Source: UBA7332 sp051652645
Lineage (GTDB): Bacteria > Bacteroidota > Bacteroidia > Bacteroidales > UBA7332
Assembly (NCBI GenBank): GCA_051652645.1
Contig: JBOFUP010000090.1
Coordinates: 1 to 42,200 of the forward strand
Direction of reading: 5' to 3'
Length of the DNA stretch: 42,200 nucleotides
Each line of letters opens with the position of its first letter. The stretch's first letter is position 1. The notes beneath the pieces were generated by a model that ran no database searches, had not been told where the DNA came from, and saw nothing but the letters and a program-made list of their open reading frames with translations. The position numbers were made by a program, and so were the translations under genes. Shown piece after piece: positions 18,616 to 27,602 of the stretch.

Positions 18616-19625
18616 TAGTCGAAACAAATACCTTGTCCTTTTTTAATACGCCATTTATTCTTAAGAATCCAAATTATTGGCTTCCATGGCTTTCTTACCA
18701 TATCGTGTCTCTCTGTAACAATAAACGCACAATTTCTATCACAACTTTCAACTAAAGGTACTATTTCTTTTGCTTTATCTCCTGTTAAAATGGATTCAAT
18801 ATCATTATTTTTAATATTTCCTAAAACCCATTTCTCTTTAGAGCCATTACAAGGTGTAACATCTCCATGAGGATCAATAAAAAAGAAGTCAGTTAATGCC
18901 CCACAAGGAGGTCTGTATCCAGGTTCATCTCCCCTCAAACGTCTATGAATACTTCTGTTAAAATAAGCACGACCATAATCCTTTAAGCGACTTTTAAATG
19001 ATCTTCTCTTAGAAGTCAAAAGTGCTTTTACAAAATCTGCATGTGCTTTTAGAGCTTCATTACTTGTAATATTGTTATCCTCTTTGTGAAAGTACCATGA
19101 ATTATGAACTACAGAATTTCCTAATTCAACATCTAAAGCAACACATAACTCATATACATGCAATAGATCATTATAATTATCTGGAGATATCACAATCGAA
19201 AACCCAATATTTTTACATTTTGTTTTCTTCAACTCCAACATTGTTCTTAAAGCATGATCAAAACCGTCTTTCGTTCCACGCTTAGAATCATTTATCTTAG
19301 GCAAGCCTTCAATACTTACACGGATCAATATTTTTGGATACTTATTAGCCAATTCTACAATCTTATCAGTATTATATCCATTTGTACTTAATTCAAGTAA
19401 TGCTGATTTTGGATAAAGAATTTCAAATATCTTTTCAATATCATCCCGTAAAGTTGCTTCACCACCAGTAATATTTATTCTTAATCCAGAAGGCAACTTT
19501 TCGTAATAGCTATAATCGATCTCCTCTTTTTCGTCAGTCTGATTCTTCCAGATATTGCACATATTACATTTTGCATTACATCTGAATGTTGTAATCAAAC
19601 TAGCCTGAACTATTTTGGCATTCAT
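18615..19625 (-). CDS. Radical SAM/SPASM enzyme inside the polysaccharide operon
   Basis: A 336-residue radical S-adenosylmethionine enzyme. The cluster motif CNAKCNMC gives Cys16, Cys20 and Cys23, and the AdoMet-binding GGE is at 54-56. A SPASM-like C-terminal part contains CGALTDFFFIDPHGDVTPCNGS (Cys241, Cys259) and SCDRNC (Cys295, Cys299), likely for an extra Fe-S cluster. The last 25 residues are basic and aromatic (RKPWKPIIWILKNKWRIKK) and may sit at the membrane. The gene is one base downstream of one glycosyltransferase stop and overlaps the next start, so it belongs to the operon. Substrate is not known: a sugar, lipid carrier or a peptide are all possible. No precursor peptide gene is visible beside it. 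Confidence 0.85.
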   Translation of the reverse strand: MNAKIVQASLITTFRCNAKCNMCNIWKNQTDEKEEIDYSYYEKLPSGLRINITGGEATLRDDIEKIFEILYPKSALLELSTNGYNTDKIVELANKYPKILIRVSIEGLPKINDSKRGTKDGFDHALRTMLELKKTKCKNIGFSIVISPDNYNDLLHVYELCVALDVELGNSVVHNSWYFHKEDNNITSNEALKAHADFVKALLTSKRRSFKSRLKDYGRAYFNRSIHRRLRGDEPGYRPPCGALTDFFFIDPHGDVTPCNGSKEKWVLGNIKNNDIESILTGDKAKEIVPLVESCDRNCAFIVTERHDMVRKPWKPIIWILKNKWRIKKGQGICFD

Positions 19626-19626
19626 A

Positions 19627-20808
19627 TTATCTAAGTATATTATTATATATTTTAATTAACTCATTATAGTAATTCTCTTTATCGAATCTAACCATAGCCT
19701 TCGATGCAATATCTTCATTATCGAAGGATATAGAATACATCTCTTGAATTTTTAATTTCAAATCATCAACATTACGACTTGTAAACGTTAATCCATTGCC
19801 CCTATCCTCTATCAATTCTGGTATTCCTCCTATGTCAGCACCCAAAACAGGGGTCCCCATGCAAAGCGATTCGATAATACTTAGCGGGTTATTTTCATAC
19901 CACTCTGATGGCGTAACTGAAAAACGTGCTTTTGAAACTATATCAAGGGCTCTTTGTGGATCAAGAGCTCCGGTAAAAGTAATCAAAGATGAGCTATATT
20001 GAGCCTTTAGTTCCTCCAAAAGTGGTCCTCCACCGATGATAACTAAAGGTTTGTTGATCTTTTTTGCTGCTTCCAGTAGAGTTTTTACGCCCTTTTCTGG
20101 TGATAATCTCCCTATATAGCAGTAATAGTCTGATTTATCCAACTCAAGCTTAGGTAATTCTGGAGCAAAATTAGATAAATGAATCAACTTAGACTCCTTA
20201 AATCCTCCTTGAATCATCTTGTTCTTCATGAAACGACTTGGACATATATACAGATCCGTAGACTTCTCAATCCGTTCTTTACTCCAATTTAGTGCCTCAA
20301 TATATCCAATCAAACTAGCAGGTAACGAACCTTTCATGCATCTCTTTCTCAAGACTTGAGATTTATCACTAAAACATCTCTCGCAAACATCTCCTCTACA
20401 TAAGCAAGAGTATGAAGGACAGATTAGCTTATAATCATGAAGAGTCCATATAACAGGAATTCCTCTACTCTTTGAGATCTCTGCTACAATAGGAGATATG
20501 TAAGAGTGTATATTATTAAGATGTACAATATCTGGTTTAAAACTATCTAGTAATGACTCGAATTTAATCTTCACATCATTACCACAGACAGCTCTTCCTG
20601 CAGCTTTAAACTTACTGATTATCCCACCGGAAAAATCTATAGAACTAGGGAAATAACTACTCCATTCCGAACTATAATTATCGGTATAGTCTGAAGCAAA
20701 AATAGCTACTTCATGACCGGAATCACGAAGTAACTTCTCTAAGTTCAGCGTATATATACAGTCCCCTCCCCTTGGGTAGTAGAACTTATTGATTAATATT
20801 ATCTTCAT
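19627..20808 (-). CDS. Glycosyltransferase family 4, cysteine-rich insert (GT-c)
   Basis: A 393-residue GT-B enzyme. N-terminal MKIILINKFYYPRGGDCIYTLNLEKLL and the DIVHLNNIHSYISPIV acceptor loop match GT4 enzymes of capsule loci. A cysteine-rich segment follows the HDYKLICPSYSCLC stretch (CLCRGDVCERC and a later RKRC), as in a known GT4 subgroup and possibly metal-binding. Donor-site motifs are YIGRLSPEKGVKTLL and NNPLSIIESLCMGTPVLG. Its start overlaps the end of the upstream glycosyltransferase by 23 bases. Its stop lies one base before the radical SAM start. Confidence 0.9.
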   Translation of the reverse strand: MKIILINKFYYPRGGDCIYTLNLEKLLRDSGHEVAIFASDYTDNYSSEWSSYFPSSIDFSGGIISKFKAAGRAVCGNDVKIKFESLLDSFKPDIVHLNNIHSYISPIVAEISKSRGIPVIWTLHDYKLICPSYSCLCRGDVCERCFSDKSQVLRKRCMKGSLPASLIGYIEALNWSKERIEKSTDLYICPSRFMKNKMIQGGFKESKLIHLSNFAPELPKLELDKSDYYCYIGRLSPEKGVKTLLEAAKKINKPLVIIGGGPLLEELKAQYSSSLITFTGALDPQRALDIVSKARFSVTPSEWYENNPLSIIESLCMGTPVLGADIGGIPELIEDRGNGLTFTSRNVDDLKLKIQEMYSISFDNEDIASKAMVRFDKENYYNELIKIYNNILR

Positions 20809-21877
20809 AAAGTGTGATGAATTGATCTACAACATGAGATACTGATAAATATTTACGATAATCTAGACAGTTAATAACATATTCTGAGTTGTTATCTACA
20901 ATCAGCTGCATTTCTTCAATACCCCATCCATCTTTTACTATACCTAATTTGTTTTTAGATATGTAGTGCTTACTCAGTGGCACCTCGTTCATAATCACTG
21001 GGGTTCCACAAGCAATAGACTCTGGGACTGAGACCATATTTAAATCCTTAAGTGTATCAACCAACAAAGCCTTACTTTCTCTCCATATTGGCAATAAATC
21101 TTTGTGACCGACAAATCCAAGAAACTTAACAGAATCGGCTATACCTAACTCATTAGTAAGACTAATCAGGTCCATTTTAAGTTCACCATCTCCAATTATG
21201 ATCAGTTCATAACGAGGATTAATATTAAGGAAACTAGCAAACTTATAAATTATTGCAGCTATGTTCTTTCGTTTGATTAGCTGAGAAACGACAATGAACT
21301 GATCTTTCTTGGCTATGCTATCTTCAATTTCACTAATAGCGACCCCATGCTCTATTATAGTTGGCAAAACATTAGTAGAGTAATTAGATATAAAATCATT
21401 GGCTATTTCAGATCTAGCCACAACTTTTGATTTAATAAGCTTACCAACTATGTTATACCATACTAAAGATGGAAGTCTTAGAAATAAAGAGTTATGACTT
21501 GATAGTTCTTGCCAAATAAAGCACTTTTCTCTAAACAATACAGATGCAATGAGCGAATTAATTGAGAAGAACTCACTAGAGATGATTAAATCAAATTTAC
21601 CTGCCTTCAATACATTATATAAAGATATATGTAATGGTAATAATGATGGCTTAAATACTAAACTTAGATTTGACTTCAAAAATATAGCCTTAAATGGGAT
21701 GCTATCTATATTAGTTGAAGGTTTATATTCTTGAGCTGCGATTAAAGTTATCTCATGTCCCGAGTTATAGAATTCCAAGCATAACTTATATGCCATAGTA
21801 TCCTCTATAGAATCTCTTTTGGGAATAATCCCATTTTCTGGAGTATATAATATGGAATTTACAAAACAAATCTTCAT
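20786..21877 (-). CDS. Glycosyltransferase, GT4-like (GT-b)
   Basis: A 363-residue GT-B fold protein (MKICFVNSILYTPENG, then GHEITLIAAQEY). The C-terminal half shows VVSQLIKRKNIAAIIYKFA and VPESIACGTPVIMNE, a slightly divergent GT4 donor site in which the usual E-x7-E is partly altered. It is ten bases after the next upstream glycosyltransferase and overlaps the following one. The sugar specificity is unknown. Confidence 0.82.
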   Translation of the reverse strand: MKICFVNSILYTPENGIIPKRDSIEDTMAYKLCLEFYNSGHEITLIAAQEYKPSTNIDSIPFKAIFLKSNLSLVFKPSLLPLHISLYNVLKAGKFDLIISSEFFSINSLIASVLFREKCFIWQELSSHNSLFLRLPSLVWYNIVGKLIKSKVVARSEIANDFISNYSTNVLPTIIEHGVAISEIEDSIAKKDQFIVVSQLIKRKNIAAIIYKFASFLNINPRYELIIIGDGELKMDLISLTNELGIADSVKFLGFVGHKDLLPIWRESKALLVDTLKDLNMVSVPESIACGTPVIMNEVPLSKHYISKNKLGIVKDGWGIEEMQLIVDNNSEYVINCLDYRKYLSVSHVVDQFITLYEDNINQ

Positions 21878-21887
21878 AGTTCACAGA

Positions 21888-23033
21888 TTACTTATCATTA
21901 ACCACTGATATATATATATTAATCAAGGAGTTTCTAAGAGAATTCTCACTATAAATATTTTCATAAGCTAAAGCCATAGAGTCTTGATCATAAACATCGC
22001 TAGTATCATTTAATAGTGCTTTAAGTTCGTACGCTAAGCTATCAATATCGTTACGTTTGAAAAACCTAACGAATTTACTACAATCTAGTGTATCTCTGAA
22101 GAACGGGACATCAGAGAGCAACATTCTAACACCAAATCGAAGAGGAAATGCTATCACACCAGACTGAGTAGCGGAGATGTAGGGATACACTACACATGCT
22201 GCGTTAGAAAATAACATGTTAATTTCCTCATCAAGTATAAACCTATTAATTCGTATCAAATTATGATGTAATTCTCTGTTAGTATTTATATTAGTAGTGG
22301 AACCTACACCAGCAATAACTAACTTATAACTACTGCTTATATCTTCGGAAGAGATATAAGCCGAATATAAATTATCGACACCTTTATATACATCTACACT
22401 TCCAAAAAAAAGAATATAATTATCTACTCCATCTAATTCAGGACACTTCTTTTTACCATTCTCAATAACCTCTCCTATAAGAGATGGGAATGGGTGAAAG
22501 AAAACTGATTTTAGTGGAAATAAAGCTTTTAATTCTTTATATTGTGATTGACTTGACGTGACTAAATATTGCGAACGATCAATCAAGTAAGAGCTAGATC
22601 GTTTAATATAAAGATTAAATAGTGAATCTTTAATGGTATAGCTATATGTTTCATGAGGATTTAGATCATGTACTGAATATATGACTTTTGAATTTGACTT
22701 CAAAAACTCTATTAGACCCCATAATGTAAAGTCTAAAGTTAATAGATGTACTACATCAAATGAATCACTCTTGAATAATTTTATAAGCTCCGCTTTTATA
22801 TCGGTTGGGTAAATCTTATTAATAATCTTCCCTAACTTTCCTTTAGGTGATTCTAAAAAGATGACTCTGTCATGAAACTCTTTGTCTATACTATTTCGAT
22901 AACTATATCTATCTTTCGATAAAACAATGGCTCTAGCCTCTATAGATTTATCCTTAAATATAGTATTTAGTATTGTTGACCCAAATGGTATCATGCCTGG
23001 AGCAAATTCACTGCATATATATAGTATTTTCAT
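21888..23033 (-). CDS. Glycosyltransferase, divergent GT4-like (GT-a)
   Basis: A 381-residue protein with GT-B features: MKILYICSEFAPGMIPFG, DVVHLLTLDFTLWGL, YILFFGSVDVYKGVDNLYSAY and SGVIAFPLRFGVRMLLSDVP. The E-x7-E motif is not evident, so it is a divergent member or uses a different donor geometry. It is first in the run of four glycosyltransferases, 11 bases after the polymerase gene. Base composition is notably AT-rich, as in neighbouring genes and as usual for variable polysaccharide genes. Confidence 0.78.
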   Translation of the reverse strand: MKILYICSEFAPGMIPFGSTILNTIFKDKSIEARAIVLSKDRYSYRNSIDKEFHDRVIFLESPKGKLGKIINKIYPTDIKAELIKLFKSDSFDVVHLLTLDFTLWGLIEFLKSNSKVIYSVHDLNPHETYSYTIKDSLFNLYIKRSSSYLIDRSQYLVTSSQSQYKELKALFPLKSVFFHPFPSLIGEVIENGKKKCPELDGVDNYILFFGSVDVYKGVDNLYSAYISSEDISSSYKLVIAGVGSTTNINTNRELHHNLIRINRFILDEEINMLFSNAACVVYPYISATQSGVIAFPLRFGVRMLLSDVPFFRDTLDCSKFVRFFKRNDIDSLAYELKALLNDTSDVYDQDSMALAYENIYSENSLRNSLINIYISVVNDK

Positions 23034-23044
23034 AGAACGTCATT

Positions 23045-24271
23045 TTATGAAGAGATCGATTGGTTTATTTCCCTATGTCTTAGTTCCGAAATAGCCAAAG
23101 CCATTATTATTAGTACAAACATACCTCTATTGTGGGTAAAAGTAGAGTCTGCAACTGATTCAATAATAAAAAAAGTAATACCTAGATAGACTATATTTAT
23201 CAATGGCATTGATAAATTATTAAGTTCAACATCCTTAACTTTACTGAAGATATATATCCAGAAATAGCCAAAAAGAAGAACTCCTATTACACCGAACTGT
23301 GCGAGAGCTGGATAGTATGTATCCGATATGAATGAACTAAATTCTTCACTTAATCCCCAAATATTATTCAATCCATATAAATAGTATATATCGGAATAGT
23401 ACACTTCAGAGTAGTTAGTAGCAAAACTAGCAAACCCACTTCCAAAGGGAAAGAAGTCAAGAAGTATCTTTGCTCCCCCTATGTAAAGAGCTGGGCGAGC
23501 AAAAGCCTCTTCATGAGCAAATGCCCCACCAATAAAGTAATAATCAATCTTTTCCCATGCAAACCATAGTGTAGCTGATAGAATTATTGAAGCAATAAGT
23601 AATTGTTTAATATTAATCTTAAATCTATTACCAAACAATCTCCAAATTAGGTAGAGAGCCATAAGTACAAAGAACCCAATAAACTTGGACCTAGTAGAGG
23701 CTAGCCCTATGGATAGTAGCAATATACCCTTCATAACTGACTCTACTGACCAATTTGATGCATATAAGTACAAAAAACTAGTAACAACGGCTGTTGTTGC
23801 AAAACGAGAAGGATGGCTAAAATAAAAATTTATATCACGCATTCCTCCTGAAGCAACAAATACCATGTATATAAATATAACCCAACATAATATACGTATA
23901 ATTTGCTTCTCTCTCGCTTTTAATACAGGAGCGATTAATAGGGTACAGAAGAATGCTAAGTATGGCTTTATCTGAACTACATAGTCTGAAATTATTGCTT
24001 TTGGAACATTTGATCCAATTTTAAAAGAGTAGAAGAGATAAAAAAGAGAGATTACGAAAATGACTATTAAAGGCCGTATTATAGAAATCCTACCCTTTAA
24101 GTATTCGTAGCTGTATAAACTAACCAATGCAAATGCCAGAAATTCATCTGTCCAATCAATCCCTAAGAGATCATAAAATACGACACCGAAGATTGCTCCA
24201 AAAATAAAGAGTGGAAAGAAGAGTCCATTATGAGCTCTTTGTTGAATATTCGATGTAGGGGTAATATCCAT
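23045..24271 (-). CDS. O-antigen polymerase/ligase-like membrane protein (Wzy type)
   Basis: A 408-residue multi-pass inner-membrane protein with about ten hydrophobic segments (first FPLFIFGAIFGVVFYDLLG, last MFVLIIMALAIS). The large periplasmic loop between about 240 and 320 is rich in Tyr, Phe and Ser and contains FPFGSGFASFATNY, resembling the Wzy_C/O-antigen ligase loop. By position between the flippase and the glycosyltransferases it should polymerise the repeat units in the Wzx/Wzy pathway. Sequence alone does not separate polymerase from ligase. Confidence 0.8.
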   Translation of the reverse strand: MDITPTSNIQQRAHNGLFFPLFIFGAIFGVVFYDLLGIDWTDEFLAFALVSLYSYEYLKGRISIIRPLIVIFVISLFYLFYSFKIGSNVPKAIISDYVVQIKPYLAFFCTLLIAPVLKAREKQIIRILCWVIFIYMVFVASGGMRDINFYFSHPSRFATTAVVTSFLYLYASNWSVESVMKGILLLSIGLASTRSKFIGFFVLMALYLIWRLFGNRFKINIKQLLIASIILSATLWFAWEKIDYYFIGGAFAHEEAFARPALYIGGAKILLDFFPFGSGFASFATNYSEVYYSDIYYLYGLNNIWGLSEEFSSFISDTYYPALAQFGVIGVLLFGYFWIYIFSKVKDVELNNLSMPLINIVYLGITFFIIESVADSTFTHNRGMFVLIIMALAISELRHREINQSISS

Positions 24272-24315
24272 AAATCTTATTTGTTACAAATCAAAAAAAA
24301 TCTTGATGCCTATAA

Positions 24316-25812
24316 TTAAAATCTCCTTAATACATATTGCAACACAAAGGATTTCTCACTTCGTTTTAGACCTATAAGCGTTGCAGATATACTTATTACA
24401 GCTCCGACAAATAGCATTCTTACGAAACTATAAGTTGAAACAAATTCTGATAATTGTAGCACTACGAATGATAAAGCAGAGATTAGTAAGAGTCTAACAA
24501 TAACCTCATTCAAAAATCTAAATAAAGAGATCTTTATCACAGCTTCCAGATATAGCACCCTAAATATAAAGAAGGATATATATGTGACAATATTTGCTAC
24601 AATCACCACCAAAGGACCATATCCTTGTAGTAAACACAAATATGACAAAAACATAAATATTGCTGTCATAAGAGTCAGTCCTATCTGATTAAGAATAATC
24701 TTACCGGTGGCTTGAACTGAGGTCTCCATAGGTTGCATAATAGCCATAAGAATTGACTGTACTAACATAAGACGACACATGTCTGTGGTTATAGCAGGAT
24801 AATCACCTAGCCATAAAGATAAAATACTATCTAACTCACCCAAGAGTGGTACAACAAGAATAATCATTACAATAAATGAGTACCTCACAGCGTTAAATAG
24901 TAAATTATGCATACGGTCAAGATCCCCATTAGCGTATGATTTTACAATCTGAGGCATAAAAGCCTTTGTCAGTACAAAAGAAAAATTGATTACTTGCGTA
25001 ACAACCTGATTTGATATTGCATAAGCTGCATTCAGAATTGTACCGAAAAAAAGATTAAGAAGCAACGCGTTACCTTGAGATCTACCTAGGAAGGAGATAT
25101 TTCCTAACAAACTCCATGAAGCAAATGAGGCGACCTCCTTAAATAACTCTATATCTATTGATCTAGAGACCCTAAAATTTGAATACTTGAAGTAGCTGTA
25201 TGTTAGTTGTAATACAAATATTAGACATGTTACAACAAAGAGACCGACTGAGTAGAATAGTAATTTATCAAAGGAGGTATTTATTAATAACAGAGCAAGA
25301 GTCAATTTTGAGATAGTCTCTATGAAACCGAAAATAGCTACTAAAACAATATTCTCATGTGCATTTAACCACGCGATGATAGGAACAAGCAAGATGTTAA
25401 AGAAAAGAGTTCCAACTGAAAAGTGAAACACAACCTTTGCCACATCATACCTATCCATGGGTATTACAATACTTTTATTAAAATAGTAATACCCCACCGT
25501 TTCGCAGAATAGTACTAGCAGAATAGCTATTGCAAGATGTACCCAAACGGTTACATTTAATGTTGATAAAGTTAATAAGTTATCGGATTTACCTATAGCA
25601 AATGAGATAAAGCGTTGTGATGCGGTACTCATTGCTTCATTCAGAAAGGAGAATAAAACAACTAAACCTGCAACAACATTATATATACCAAAATCAACAA
25701 CACCAAGCTCTCTAAGTACTACCCTAGATACATATAGCATTATTACAACATTCAAAGCCATGCGCAAAGACAAGGCTAATGAATTTACAGCTATTTTTCT
25801 GTTTTCAGACAT
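24316..25812 (-). CDS. Polysaccharide flippase (Wzx-like, MOP superfamily)
   Basis: A 498-residue inner-membrane protein with about 12-14 hydrophobic segments. The N-terminal LSLRMALNVVIMLYVSRVVLRELG and GIYNVVAGLVVLFSFLN are typical of Wzx/RfbX-type exporters that flip lipid-linked repeat units to the periplasmic side. SQRFISFAIG and the YAISNQVVTQVINFS segment match the MATE-like core. It precedes the polymerase gene by 44 bases and follows the acyltransferase by 12. Confidence 0.87.
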   Translation of the reverse strand: MSENRKIAVNSLALSLRMALNVVIMLYVSRVVLRELGVVDFGIYNVVAGLVVLFSFLNEAMSTASQRFISFAIGKSDNLLTLSTLNVTVWVHLAIAILLVLFCETVGYYYFNKSIVIPMDRYDVAKVVFHFSVGTLFFNILLVPIIAWLNAHENIVLVAIFGFIETISKLTLALLLINTSFDKLLFYSVGLFVVTCLIFVLQLTYSYFKYSNFRVSRSIDIELFKEVASFASWSLLGNISFLGRSQGNALLLNLFFGTILNAAYAISNQVVTQVINFSFVLTKAFMPQIVKSYANGDLDRMHNLLFNAVRYSFIVMIILVVPLLGELDSILSLWLGDYPAITTDMCRLMLVQSILMAIMQPMETSVQATGKIILNQIGLTLMTAIFMFLSYLCLLQGYGPLVVIVANIVTYISFFIFRVLYLEAVIKISLFRFLNEVIVRLLLISALSFVVLQLSEFVSTYSFVRMLFVGAVISISATLIGLKRSEKSFVLQYVLRRF

Positions 25813-25824
25813 AGTCTTATTAAT

Positions 25825-26556
25825 TTATCCTAACTCTCTCTCTAGTTGTCTTTCTCTATCTAAGTTCCAAACTCTTCTAACATTCGATTTAACAACTTTA
25901 GCAGGCTGACCTGCTAAGACCATATTTTCTCCTATGCTAGAATAGTCCTTACTCAATAAACTTCCATTTGACACTATTGTATGGTCTGGCGTAATTGTTC
26001 CTTTATTAATTATTGACCGGTTTGCTATCCAATTATATCGCCCTATCTTTATTTGCGCAGACCTCGGGAAGATTAAACCAGTAGTTAGGTCTTCTATAAA
26101 GTGAAAATTTGAATCAGAGATTTGACAAAAGTGAGTAATCCTACTTCCGTCCCCTAATACGATTTTCTTAGTTACAAAAATATAAGTATGATTAGATATT
26201 AAAACCTCATTGCCTATCTCTAATATTGCCCCATCTTCGACAAGCAATCTTGAGCTACGATTAATAATTGCCGAACCCCTAAAAATAACAATACCATGAT
26301 TGGTTATAGTCGTATCTGGATCTCCACTCCTGAATAATATATTCTGTGAAGTCGCAAGACGAATCATTCCTGGATATATCTTATCAGAATCGATGAAGTA
26401 CTTTCCAGAGAATCCTCTTATTGACAATTTAGAAGAGCAAAAAATTGGCATCTTAATAGCAACTCTAAATGGGAAAATTCTGAAATTGGCATAAATAGAC
26501 CAGATCAAACTATAATCACAAATAAAATGAATAATAGCTTTAAGTTTTGATATCAT
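25825..26556 (-). CDS. Left-handed beta-helix acyltransferase
   Basis: A 243-residue protein of the hexapeptide (LbH) transferase type. From about residue 85 to 225 it shows imperfect hexads (TTITNHGIVIFRGSAIINRSS, ILEIGNEVLISNHTYIF, GDGSRITHFCQI, GENMVLAGQPAKVVK). The GQPAKVVK close is a common C-terminal signature of O-acetyltransferases. The N-terminal 70 residues are hydrophobic or basic and may touch the membrane. In this operon it probably acetylates, or otherwise acylates, a sugar of the repeat unit. Confidence 0.82.
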   Translation of the reverse strand: MISKLKAIIHFICDYSLIWSIYANFRIFPFRVAIKMPIFCSSKLSIRGFSGKYFIDSDKIYPGMIRLATSQNILFRSGDPDTTITNHGIVIFRGSAIINRSSRLLVEDGAILEIGNEVLISNHTYIFVTKKIVLGDGSRITHFCQISDSNFHFIEDLTTGLIFPRSAQIKIGRYNWIANRSIINKGTITPDHTIVSNGSLLSKDYSSIGENMVLAGQPAKVVKSNVRRVWNLDRERQLERELG

Positions 26557-26568
26557 TGCGATTTTGCT

Positions 26569-27594
26569 TCAATAATTAAGGGAAATTTTTCGAGAGAATG
26601 ATCTTCCACTCTTTTCTCTATAAACATATATATAGGTTTTATTCTTTTGATAGTTCTTTGGGTAGCCGTCTATATTTTCAATAGATACACCATTAGTATC
26701 AAAAATTTGGGCTCTATGCCAAATAGAATCATTTAAGTCTGGATTTAGCACATTAGGCCTAACTAGATAGGTAGTATCATTCCAAATGAATCTTTGTTTT
26801 TCAATCATTGGTATAATAACATCATAAGCAGAAGGATAAAGAGTAACATGATCATCGAATGCAAATTCTACAAGCGCAGATTTTGTGCCATTCGATCTCA
26901 ATTGATTAACTAACTGGAGATTCTGTTCATATCTCCCTGGCATATCTTTATTCCTACAACCTATCATCGCTATGATTGGAAATGGAGTATATCTTGTGTG
27001 ATATAGTGGAGCCATCTTATCTATGTATGGACTAGAAGAATCTACATCAATGCCACTCTCCTTTATCACCGTAAAATGAGTTGTCATTTGACCAGATAGA
27101 GGAAAGCACCCAGCTATTAAATCTACATCAACAGAGTATTTCATTAAATACTTCTTATCCAAAGTCACCAAAGAGGCTAAGTAAGCTCCTGCTGATTCTC
27201 CAGAGATATACACCCTAGATTTATCCCCTCCATAATTCTCTATATTATCAAAAACCCATTTTATTGCACAAGCAGCATCATCAACGTATTCAGGAGATAA
27301 TACATTTGGTGATAATCGATAATTGGCAGATACAACTATAATGTTCGAAAGATAAAAAGAGTGTGGTATAGACTTATCTCCACCTGTTAAACCTCCCCCA
27401 TGGAATATAACAAGAACAGGAAGATCTCGTTTATCTTTCAAGTAACTTACATCCAATCGACACATCTTTTCTTTATATGAATCGCCAAATGCTTCTCTAT
27501 AAAGTATGTCATTCTCTTTTTTACGGGTTTGAGAAAGTAGCCCCGTAAAAAAGAAAAATATGAAAGAAATGAATATTATTGATCGTACCACCAT
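26569..27594 (-). CDS. Secreted alpha/beta-hydrolase esterase
   Basis: A 341-residue exported enzyme with a signal peptide (SIIFISFIFFFFTGLLSQ). The alpha/beta-hydrolase core shows the oxyanion motif FHGGGLTGG (near 64-72) and the nucleophile elbow GESAGA (near 131-136). A candidate acid/His pair lies further on (AFDDHVTLYPSA). The last 80 residues (after DTTYLVRP) look like an extra small beta domain. It lies between the Wzc kinase and the acyltransferase genes, 8 and 12 bases apart. It may trim acyl groups from the polysaccharide in the periplasm, but that substrate is inferred. Confidence 0.82.
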   Translation of the reverse strand: MVVRSIIFISFIFFFFTGLLSQTRKKENDILYREAFGDSYKEKMCRLDVSYLKDKRDLPVLVIFHGGGLTGGDKSIPHSFYLSNIIVVSANYRLSPNVLSPEYVDDAACAIKWVFDNIENYGGDKSRVYISGESAGAYLASLVTLDKKYLMKYSVDVDLIAGCFPLSGQMTTHFTVIKESGIDVDSSSPYIDKMAPLYHTRYTPFPIIAMIGCRNKDMPGRYEQNLQLVNQLRSNGTKSALVEFAFDDHVTLYPSAYDVIIPMIEKQRFIWNDTTYLVRPNVLNPDLNDSIWHRAQIFDTNGVSIENIDGYPKNYQKNKTYIYVYREKSGRSFSRKISLNY

Positions 27595-27602
27595 AATTCA
27601 CA

